Assembly: GCA_023935145.1 (NCBI GenBank)
Contig: CM043697.1
Coordinates: forward strand, 54,600,001 to 54,664,000
Reading direction: 5' to 3'
Length of the DNA stretch: 64,000 nt
Source: Bretschneidera sinensis
Taxonomy: Eukaryota > Streptophyta > Magnoliopsida > Brassicales > Akaniaceae
Positions 46,202-55,635 of this stretch are shown here, piece by piece. The notes beneath the pieces are model-generated. The model did not search any database and was not told the DNA's origin. It saw only the letters and a list, made by a program, of their open reading frames with translations. The translations under genes and the position numbers were made by a program. Position 1 is the stretch's first letter; each line of letters starts with the position of its first letter.

Positions 46202-46815
46202 TGTTGAATTCATGTGGGGAAAAAATTATTGAAAATGAAGGCTGTTTACCAAAATAAGTGAGAGAGAGAAAGGCTTCAAGGCGTGACCATGTCACTTTCC
46301 TTAAGGTTTAATTCGCCCCTCATAACACAAAAAGTTACTATCAAATTTCCTCGAAGATACAATGAAGCTCTAATGTTATTCTGCACTTTTCACTTGTGAA
46401 GAATAGCCACAGCAGCTTCTAAGAGTTTATGAATGTGTAACACTTATGTCTAGAAATTTGCAAGATTTCTAGACACAAGTAAATCAATATTTTGAAAAGA
46501 CAAAAAGAAGAAGAGAAAAAATTTAGAAAATATGATTCTAATTGGTATGATATTAATTATGACAGTTAAAAACACTTATATAGTGTTGAAATGAGTGTGT
46601 CTTTCTATTAAAGACACTTTGTTTCAGTTTAAAACTGAATACCAAGTGTTCCTTCACAAAGGAAACTTCTTTTGTCATAAAATGTTCTGAAATTTGAAAT
46701 TTTCGAACATCCAGTCGACTGGACCATGTTTTCAGGCAACTTAAAAAGTTACAGAGAGTTCAAGGAATTTTCTTCCTTCCATTCAGTCGACTGAATTCTT
46801 CATACAGTCGACTGT
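46202..46815 (-). repeat. E1 3' LTR, truncated
   Basis: Aligns with 48204-48840 and with the reverse complement of 54365-55012. About 150 bases at its 5' end are missing, cut at 46815. Contains several CAGTCGACTG-type palindromes. Confidence 0.8.
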
Positions 46816-47153
46816 TGATGGGTGCTTAAATATTCATATTTAAGCCCCCTTATTTACATTTGTTAAGTCCTTAGTTACGATAATTTAGTCCATTTTACTT
46901 CATTTCTATGTTTCACATATTTTTATAAGGTCCTGGATAAAAAGAAGCATTTTTAGCACCTAAAGGAAGAAACCTGGAAATCCTTGAGCAGCTACTGGCA
47001 AAAGTGCGATCGATTGCACTATTGGGTGCGATCGAGCGCATAAGCACTCATGCGCGCACAAGAAGGATCGAGTGCAGCCTTGCGATTGAGCGCACAACAC
47101 ATCCAATCGAGCGCACATATACGGGCCTGAACAGTAAAACGGCAGAACCAGCA
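46816..47153 (+). repeat. Short LTR of an unidentified family
   Basis: Starts TGATGGGTGCTTAAATATTC at the point where E1 LTR homology ends, and ends AACCAGCA where E1 protease homology resumes, giving TG...CA borders over 338 bases. It has five variants of a GATCGAGCGCAC motif between 46998 and 47120. Flanks ACTGT and AAGGT do not match, so it may be an LTR left by a larger insertion and deletion. Family unknown. Confidence 0.5.
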
Positions 47154-48175
47154 AAGGTGAACTCTAGTTGCACTTTTTCCTTTCCTATCACTGGTATAGT
47201 GGCTGAAATTCCCATGTATAGGAAAGTACCATCAACCATTGCTTCATAGTTCTTAAAGAACTTCTTATCCTTGCACATATGTCTCTTTGCACCAGAATCA
47301 ATCCACCAAACTTCATTGTCCTCAAGGAAATTTGCTTCATAAATCACAAACACGAATTTTTGTGGTGTTTTTTTTTTTTGTTCAGCAAATGACAATCTCT
47401 TTTGAAATGCCCTGGTTTCCCACAATTGAAGCAGGAACCCTTAGTTTTCTTATTCTTAGAAAACTTTGCTGGTTAGTTCTTTCTCTTGTGAGATTCTTGA
47501 GAGTGCTTTTTTGAAGTCTCTCCTTCCTCTACCGTATTAATCTTGGAGAGGGCTTCTTCCTTGCATTCTTTTCGCAAGTCCTCCTCAAGAGTAAGATGGT
47601 TGCCTAACTCCTCAAGAGTCACGTCTTCCTTTTGGTGCTTCAGACTATTCTTGAAATTCTTCCATAAAGGTGGTAGTTTGTCTATAATGGTTGTGACCGT
47701 TATGGTCTCATCCATTTTTAGATTATGCTGAGTAAATTGATCTAATGTAGTTTTAATCTCACTATATTGATCCATAATACTACAAGTATCAACCATTTTA
47801 AAATTATGAAATTTTGTAATAGTATAACGCTTACTTGTTGTGTCCTCCTTCTTGTACCTTGCCTGCAGTGTGTCCTATAACTCCTTTGTCGTCTTGACAT
47901 TGTGGTAGGCATCAAAAACATTGTTGGATAAGGCATTCAGGATATGACCTTTGCAAATGTCATCATCTTGATCCCATTTATGTTTATCTCTTGTTTGAGA
48001 AAATTGGTTTATCTTCTGCAGGTTCAGTCCTTAGAGAATTGATGATATAATAAACCCGAACCGATGTCAGGAGGAAGAACATCTTCTTTTGCCAGCGATA
48101 AAAATTCTCTCTGTCAAATCACTCCAACTTGTTAAAGTCCAGCGCCATATCTCTCATTGAACTTAAGGAAGTCAT
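47154..48175 (-). pseudogene. E1 gag and truncated protease
   Basis: ATG at minus 48175 starts a copia gag: ALDFNKLE, a TGA stop, then FDRENFYRWQKKMFFLL, where copia gag usually has an unbroken F-x-G-x-N-F motif. After frame changes 47796-47473 gives the UBN2-like helical gag (ITVTTIIDKLPPLWKNFK, LEELGNHLTLEEDLR). The knuckle CFNCGKPGHFKRDC (47433-47392) is intact. The protease WWIDSGAKRHMC follows near 47310 and is lost at 47154. Plus-strand frames here are shadows. Confidence 0.83.
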
Positions 48176-48203
48176 TTCGATAAATCAAATTAAACCTTAA
48201 GAT

Positions 48204-48971
48204 TGTTGGATATCTGGTGGGGAAAGATAACAATAAGTAAGGGTTGTTTATCAAAATAAGTGAGTGAGAGAGAGAGAGAGAAAGGCTTCAAGGCGTCACC
48301 ATGTCACTTTCCTTAAGGTTTAATTCGCCCGTCACAGTGCAAGAGGTTACCAGAGAATTTCCTCCAAGATACAATGAAGCTCTAATGTTATTATGCACTT
48401 TGCAATTGTGAAGAATAACCCACAACAACTTCTAAGAGTTTATGGATGTATAACACTTATGTTTAGAAATTTGCAAGATTTTTGGATATAAGTAAATCAA
48501 TATTTTGAAAGGAGAAAAAGAAAAAGAGAGAAATCCCAGAAAACTAAATATAATAATTATTTTTTAATTATGACAGTTGAACACACTTATATAGTGTTGA
48601 AATGAGTGTATCTTTCCATTAGAGACACATTGTTTCAGTTTAAAACTAAATTAAACTGAATACCAAGTGTTCTTTCATAAAGGACACTTCTTTTCACATT
48701 CAACTGACATAAAAGGTTATGAAATTTTGAAATTTTCTAACATCTAGTTGACCTGACAAAGTTTTCAGTCGACTTAAAAAGTTATAGAGAGTTCAAGGAA
48801 TTTTATTCTTTCCATTCAGTCGACTGAATACTTCATATAGTTGACTGTATACACTCGACTGTATCAACTCTCAAAAGCCAAAATTCATTTTCCTTTTTCT
48901 TTTCTCCTTTCCTTTGATTTTCTAAAATATCTCAAACTTAAAAACCAAATTTATTTTGTAAATCATCAATA
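48204..48971 (-). repeat. E1 5' LTR
   Basis: The reverse complement matches the E2 LTR at 54227-55012. Contains GA-rich and CAGTCGACTG-like motifs. Its inner end CCACCAGATATCCAACA is followed by the gag leader. No clear tRNA-iMet primer site is seen, which is unusual for copia. Confidence 0.82.
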
Positions 48972-48975
48972 TTTT

Positions 48976-49058
48976 TTTTAGAGATCAAATTATAACCACT
49001 CCTAAATTGGAGGACCAAATTTACACTTGATTTTTTTTAATCACTTCACCTTTTTCTT
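48976..49058 (-). repeat. Block Z, second copy
   Basis: The reverse complement matches about 110-205. It lies between the E1 LTR and the poly-T end of the LINE remnant, so it may be the original target or flank of the LINE. Confidence 0.6.
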
Positions 49059-49063
49059 TTCTC

Positions 49064-50130
49064 TTTTTTTTTTTTTTGAAAGGAAAACAAGAACTTTTAT
49101 TCAGGAAGAGCATCCAAGGAAAGCTAAGTAGAAAGGAATTAAGGAGGAACCCCAACCCACTACTTTCATCTAATACAACTGAAGCATGCTGAACTAACAA
49201 GTGTGCAACAGCATTAGCTGATTTAGGAATGAACTTAAAAGAACAAACATGAAATGTGGATTCTAACACTTCTAAACCATGAATAATCACTGCCCAAGCC
49301 GACAAGGAGAGAGAAGGGCTTCTCATCGCCTAGATAAGCCGTAGGCTATCCATTTCAACCTCGATCTTCATGTACCCAAACTGGCTAGCAAACTTTAAAC
49401 CCTCCCTAGCTGCCATTAACTCTGCAAGGAAGGGACCACTAACCAGTGGAAACCGGATCAATAAAGCAGCAAGAAAGTTTGTAGCTTCATCATGCAAGAT
49501 CGCTCCACCTCCTGCTGCCTGCTCGCATTTGAAAATGGAACAATCAGAGTTCAGCTTCACACCGGGATGTCTTGGCAACCTCCATCTAGCCTCAGCCGCA
49601 GCCTCTTATCTACAATCAGTTCTAGCCCTATTAATCAACCCTCTGTATTCCAACAAGTTTACCGGTGTTAATGCAAGGTCTGAAGAAGACTTACATGGCT
49701 ATCCTGAATTTACGTAGTTCTAGTTTGTCTAAATGATCCAAGCAGTTACAAACCATAATGCTAACTTCTTTATCTCCCATAATTCCACCACTGAGAACAA
49801 CCATTTCCTTACCCCCAAGCAGACACACTCTTCCAAATTAAATTGGTTATCCATGACTGCGGCTCTAGCATTTGGGCAATGAAAAACTACATGAGCTTCG
49901 TCTTCCACGTCTGCTTTATGTACTGCACAAAATACCATGATGTTTAAGCTACGCCTATTTAAATTAGTCTTCTATGGTAATGCACCATGGCATAACCTCC
50001 ATGCGAAAACTCTTATTTTATGAGGTGTAGGCGTTGACCATATACTCTTCCACACTTTTTCAATACCCGGACCTAGACCTCCACCCCTCGCCGTCAATGC
50101 AGCCTACTATAACTCCCCCCTCTTGCCCTC
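49064..50130 (-). pseudogene. LINE 3' part: zinc-binding and RNase H domains
   Basis: T14 at 49064-49077 is a poly-A tail read on the minus strand. Upstream on the minus strand lie a zf-RVT-type region (VWKSIWSTPTPHKIRVFAW near 50060; HVVFHCPN near 49875) and an RNase H-like domain (LNSDCSIFKCEQAAGGGAIL, FLAELMAAREGLKFA, IEVEMDSLRL; 49578-49330). That order is typical of the C-terminus of plant L1-type ORF2. Frames are broken at several points and RT is missing. Confidence 0.8.
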
Positions 50131-50149
50131 AACTGCTAAAGCCACCTAG

Positions 50150-51010
50150 TAGCCACTACGAACAGAATAATATCCATTGGAAGTGTAGTGCCAGATACTT
50201 TGATCATGAAGCTAGTTCCAACTTAAAGGTATTTGTGAAAAAATGTCCATTTCATGGGGAAGAAACCGAGCTATTAGGAAAAGGCGAAAAGAATGTGTTT
50301 CTTTGAACATGGGAGGGTGTTGAATTTAATTTTGTTGAAGTGGAGCACTTCATTAGCTAAGATGAGGCTATTGAGCTGGAATGTACGGGGGCTCGGGAAG
50401 CCCGTGCATGCTTGGTGAGTTCATCAAGTGGGACACTCCTGATGTGTTTTTTCTTATGGAAACTAAGTTATGTGTTAGTGAGATGGACTATAAAAAGCGT
50501 GTGGATTAGAGTGTGGTATAGTGGTGGATGCCAAAGGTCGAAATGAACGATTACCTTTATTTTGGAAGCGAGAATGTAGTATTACGTTAGCTTCTTACTC
50601 GGATTCTCGTGTGGATATTACAGTTACAGACCTACCAAGGAGTTGGTGGTTCATTGGTTTCTATGGTCATCCGGTTAGTTCTCGTAGGTCGGAATCATGG
50701 GAATTGTTATGACACCTACAATCCCTGAATCGGTTACCATGGGTTGATGGTGGAGATTTTCATAAAATTTTGGTTTCTAGTGAGAAGAAAGGCATATCTG
50801 ATCGGCATCAGACTCAGATACGAGATTTTGGACATATTATAGATGCATGTGGGTTCATAGATTTAGGGTATAGTGGTCCATGGTTTACTTTGACAGAAGT
50901 GCATGTCCGTGAGCATCTTGATTGATTCATGGCTACGCCTAACTGGTGTGATTTAAAACCAATTTTTTGTGACTCATTCATCTGCTAGTTACTTTGATCA
51001 CGTTCCTGTG
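50150..51010 (+). pseudogene. LINE 5' part: endonuclease, inverted relative to 3' part
   Basis: From ATG 50362 the plus strand reads MRLLSWNVRGLGKP, the start of an APE-type endonuclease of L1 ORF2. Frame-broken segments follow: LPLFWKREC, WWFIGFYGHPVSSRRSESWE, LPWVDGGDFHKIL, and the closing HVPV (from the SDHxPV motif) at about 51000. Bases 50150-50361 may be the end of ORF1 or intergenic sequence; not recognised. It adjoins the oppositely oriented 3' part. Confidence 0.78.
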
Positions 51011-51960
51011 GAATTCTGATTATATTGTTGATTGTTCTGCTTTACTTTGGCATAATTGTTTAGGACATGTAAATGCTAGACGATTAAATGATATGATAAA
51101 GTTAGATTTAATTCCAAAATTTGATATAACCTTGGAAAATTGTATAACATGCATGCTTACTAAAATCACTAGAAAACTGTTTTCATATATTCAAATAAAT
51201 TCAAAAATTCGGGATTTAATTCATAGTGATTTATGTGATATGCATACTACCCTTTCTTTAGGAGGAAAGAAATATTTTATAACTTTTATAGATGACTGCA
51301 CAAGATATTGTTATGTTTATTTATTACATTCTAAAGATGAAGCTATGCATAATTTTTCTATTTTTAAGAATGAGGTAGAACTTCAGTTTGACAATATGAT
51401 TAAATGTCTTAGAACTTATAGGGGAGATGAGTACTATGATCCTACTTATTTTGAGACTCATGGAATAATTCATGAGATTACTGCCTCTTATACACCACAG
51501 CAAAATGGTGTAGCAGAGAGGAAAATTATAACTATAAAAAAGATGGTTAATGTCATGCTTTCCAACTCTGGTCTAGGATATGGGTTTGGGGAGGAGCACT
51601 TTTAATGACTTGTCACATTTTAAATAGTCCCCACAAAAAGAAACAAATTAACACCATATGAGTTATGGGAGAATAGGAAGCCTAATCTAGACTACCTTAA
51701 GATGTGGGGTTGTAGAGCTATCGTTAGAGTTCTAGAAACGAAAAAAGGAAGAACTTAGGTGAAAGAGGAATAGAATGTATTTTCCTCGGATATGCACTTC
51801 ATAGTAAAGCTTATAGAATCATGGTGGTGGAGCCAAATAATTATTATTTAATAAATTTCATCAGTAAATTTAGGGATGCTATTTTCGAAGAAAATAGGTT
51901 TAAGACACTTTCTTAGACTGTTTTAGACAGTAATGAACAAGAATAAAGTTCAAGGAAGAA
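51011..51960 (+). pseudogene. E2 integrase
   Basis: The zinc-binding part reads LLWHNCLGHVNARRL and ENCITCML (HHCC). The core follows with LIHSDLCDMHT (first aspartate), YRGDEYYDP (second-aspartate region, altered from the usual D-x-G-G-E) and TPQQNGVAERK (glutamate). The frame stops at 51603, then YELWENRKPNLDYLKMWGC and GIECIFLGYALHSKAYRI continue to about 51940 in broken frames. Confidence 0.87.
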
Positions 51961-52129
51961 AGTAGATGAAAATGAAGTTGAACTAGTCAGAGAAAAAGAG
52001 TTAAGACTCCTAAAACATATGGACTCGATTTTTACATGTATTTGGTAGAAGGAAATAGGAACTCAATAAGTAATTTTATTCCAATTTTCTTGAATATTGA
52101 CTCTGATCCAAAAACTTATGAGGAGGCTG

Positions 52130-53660
52130 TGAAGTCTTAAGATGTTGCATTTTGTAAGGAAGCCATAAATGATGAAATGGACTCTATAATGGGGAACAAA
52201 ACCTAGAAATTAGTGGATCTTCCACCGGGTTCCTAACCCATTGGATGCAAGTGAATTTTCAAAAGAAAATTAAGGGTGGATGGTACGGTTGATAAATTCA
52301 AAGCAAGGTTAGTGGCTAAGGGATTTACGCTAAGAGAAGGTGTTGATTATTTTGACACCTATGCACCAGTTGCAAGGATAGCCACAATTATAATACTTAT
52401 TGCATTATCTTCCATATACAAGCTTGAAATTCATCAAATGGATGTTAAAACGGAATTCTTGAATGATAAATTAGAGGAAGAACTATATATGACTTAACCT
52501 GAAGGTTTTGTAGTTAAGGGATAAGAGCCTAAAGTATGCAAGTTAATTAAGTCCATGAATGGACTTAAACAATCCCTAAAACAATGGCATGAGAAATTTG
52601 ATCAAGTAATACTATCAAATGGTTTCAGAATTAATGAATCTGATAAGTGTGTATACAGTAGGTTCATTAATGGTAAAGGTGTTATCATATGTCTGTACGT
52701 AGATGACTTGTTGATATTTGGTACTAACTTAGAACAAGTTCAAAATACCAAAATATTTTTGTTAGATAATTTTGATATGAAAGATATGGGTGTGGTTGAT
52801 GTTATTTTCGATATCAAAATCATAAGAGATAATGATATCTTAACTTTAACACAATCTCATTAAATTGAGAAAATTATAAAGAAATTTGGTCACTGAGAAA
52901 CCACACCTGTAAGTACACTATTTGATAATAGCATCAAATTATCTAAGAATAATGGTAGAACAACTGCATAACTAGAGTATACTAGAGCAATAGATTGTTT
53001 AATGTATACAATGACTTGTACAAGACGTGATATTTCTTTTGCTGTAGGGAAACCGAGTAGATTTACTAGTTTTCCTAGCAATGATCATTGGGAGATTGTA
53101 CATAGAGTCTTTAGATATTTTAAAAATACCATGAATTTTGGCATAAGTTAGAAAGGGTATCCAACAGTTTTAGAAGGATACACTGATGCTAGCTTGTTAA
53201 CAAACCTAGAGGAAGATCACTCATCCACAAGTGGTTGAATATTCACTCTTGGTGGGGATGTTGTATCTTGGGCTTCCAAGAAACAAACCTTCATCACTTA
53301 TTCTACCACAACATCTGAATTTGTGGCATTGGCAGCAGAGGGTAAAGAGGCTGAGTGGTTAAGAAATTTATTATTAGAAATTCTTGTGAGGCTTAAACTC
53401 ATGGCTCCAATTTCAATTTGATGTGACAGTGAGGCAACACTAGCAAGGGCCTATAGCAATGTCTACAATTGAAAGTCTAGACATATCGGATTGAGACATA
53501 GCTATGTAAGGCAATTAATTACTAATGGAGTAATTACGATTGAATTAGTAGGTCCATAGGAAACCTGGTGGATCCTTCAACTAAGGGACTTGCAAGAGAG
53601 CAAGTGGTTAAAATATCACAAAAGATGGGTCTCAAGCCCATACGATAAGATCACCAATAA
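52130..53660 (+). pseudogene. E2 reverse transcriptase and RNase H
   Basis: RT motifs: FKARLVAKGFTLREGVDYFD, TYAPVARIATI, KLEIHQMDVKTEFLNDKLEE, KSMNGLKQSLKQWHEKFDQV, and catalytic YVDDLLIFG (52696-52722, intact). Then YTRAIDCLMYTMTCTRRDIS and RNase H motifs (GYTDASLLTN, VVSWASKKQTFITYSTTTSE, CDSEATLARA, HIGLRHSYVRQLI). Stops at 52495, 52521, 52861 and later disable it. Confidence 0.88.
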
Positions 53661-54226
53661 TGGAACTTCGACTCAACTCTTACTAAAATCTAAGTCTTGA
53701 GTTCAATTAGACAAAGTACATCATTAGTAGTGATTGCAAGCATCTAGATTTATATTTTCATCCCAGGAGTTATGATTCTTGGAACCGTAATGATAAAGTG
53801 TAGGTGAACTGTGAGTTCTTAATAAGCTTATAAAAGATTTTCTTCGGTATGTTAAATTATGGAACATACTTGATAAGCTTACCTAGTGAGTGTGAAGTGT
53901 GGCCGCTTCTATTGAGTTCAAAGGATTGACTCTAGAGCACTCATGATATAAGATACAAGACATAAGGCCTTCAAAAGTGTCGGCAATAATTTCTGGCAAA
54001 TTCTAAGAGGAGAAGTCTCGTGTGTGATACATGTCCGGTTAAACAAATAGGATTTGTGGTTCAAAGTATTATACTACCACATATTCTATTTAACTTTGTA
54101 GTGTGTTCACTAAGTGAAGATTCAAGTCATAAAGACATCTTCATTTATGCGTGAACTTCAATGGATAATAAAAATCAGTTTTTCAAGGTTTTACCGAGTC
54201 AAATTATTTTGAAAATTGTGGGGGAT
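53661..54226 (+). other. E2 non-coding 3' region and polypurine tract
   Basis: No gene seen. Ends in TTGTGGGGGAT (54216-54226), a polypurine tract directly abutting TGTTGATG of the LTR. Confidence 0.75.
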
Positions 54227-55012
54227 TGTTGATGATTTTCAAAATAAACTTGGTTTTTAAGTTTGTGATATTTTAGAAAATTAAAGGAAAGGACAAAAGA
54301 AAAAGAAAAATGTTGTTTGGCTTTTGAGAGTTGATACAATCGACTGTAAGTTTGATACAGTCGAATGGATGGTGTATACAGTTGACTATATGAAGTTCAG
54401 TCGACTGAATGGAAGGAAGAAAATTCCTTGAACTCTTTGTAACTTTTTAAGTCAACTGAAAACTTTGTCCAGTTGACTGGATGTTTGAAAATTTTGAATT
54501 TTCAGAATGTTTGATATCAATTGAATGTGAAAGGAAGTGCCCTTTGTGAAGGAACACTTGGTATTCAGTTTAATTCAGTTTTAAATAGAAACAAGGTGTC
54601 TCTAATGGAAATACACACTCATTTCAACACTAAATGAGTGTGTTCAACTGTCATAATTAAAAAATACAGATTACATTCAGTTTTCTAGAATTTCTCTTTT
54701 CTTCTTCTTCTCCTTTCAAAATACTGATTTACTATGTCCAAAAATCTTGTAAATTTCCAGACATAAGTTTTATACATCCATAAACTCTTAGAAGTTGTTG
54801 TGGGTTATTATTCATAAGTGCAAAGTGTAGAAAAACATCAGAGCTTCATTGTATCTTGGAGGAAATTCGCCGGTAACCTCTTGCACTGGGAGGGACGAAT
54901 TAAACCTTAAGGAAAGTGACATGACCACGCCTTGAAGCCTCTCTCTCTCACTCTCTTATTTTGATAAACTGCCCTCACTTATAGTTTATCTTTCCCCACC
55001 AAATATCCAATT
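54227..55012 (+). repeat. E2 3' LTR
   Basis: TGTTGATGATTTTC to about CCAATTG. The inner boundary is clear. The outer CAACA appears mutated to CAATT. Six near-palindromes related to CAGTCGACTG lie between 54343 and 54483. Confidence 0.82.
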
Positions 55013-55635
55013 GTAGTTTCAATTGAATCTTTATACTCATATTTTCTTTATAATCTAATTTTTTTTCTTGTGATTTCATCATTAGAACAAATAGATTCTT
55101 CACATTATCTTACTTTTTTTTGTTGTTATTGATGAAAACTAGTATCAGACCCTAACAAAAGCAATTTCAATCGTGAGAATTTTATTTGTTCTAAGGAATG
55201 AAAATTTTAAGAAATACCACATTGTGGACAAAATGTGAGTTTAATGTTATATTGAAAGATTTTTTTTAATTGAGAATTAAATTTTAATCAATACTAAGTT
55301 TAAGGGCCATATTTACACTTAACTCCTTTGAAAACCCCAATTAAGGACCTAGGGTCGGTCAATTAAGGGTTAGTCTAATCACATGTCATGCCATGGCCGG
55401 GAATAGAAGAAAAGAACATGTAGATGGGCCATCTTAGTGTTGAGCATATACAATGTTATTGAAATTTGTAGAAGAAAACAGAATGTAAGAATCAAGACTT
55501 AGAGGCGTGTTTTAAATATTGTCTATAAAGCTTTATTTGACCCTACTTGTATAAACAAGTTTGTTATGGGTTGTAGACAAACAGTCCTCTAGGATACAAC
55601 CAAGTCTCTGTTTGAAGTCAACAGATAGCAAAATC
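55013..55635. other. Spacer between E2 and repeat X3
   Basis: AT-rich. No reading frame, repeat family or RNA gene recognised. Confidence 0.5.

Larger units (their letters stand above)
46202..48971 (-). mobile_element. Element E1: Ty1/copia remnant, minus strand
   Basis: From right to left: 5' LTR (48971-48204), gag, zinc knuckle, truncated protease, a foreign LTR (47153-46816), then a truncated 3' LTR (46815-46202). Integrase, RT and RNase H are missing. LTR ends are TGTTG/CAACA in related copies; here the start is mutated to TATTG. Flanks TCATT (46197-46201) and TTTTT (48972-48976) do not match, so at least one side has been rearranged. Confidence 0.75.
51011..55012 (+). mobile_element. 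Element E2: Ty1/copia remnant, plus strand
   Basis: Lacks 5' LTR, gag and protease. Contains integrase, RT, RNase H, a polypurine tract and a 3' LTR homologous to the E1 LTRs. It starts abruptly at the LINE endonuclease junction (about 51010). E1 supplies gag-protease in the opposite orientation and E2 supplies the rest, so the pair may be one element split by an inversion, or two truncated copies. Confidence 0.75.
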
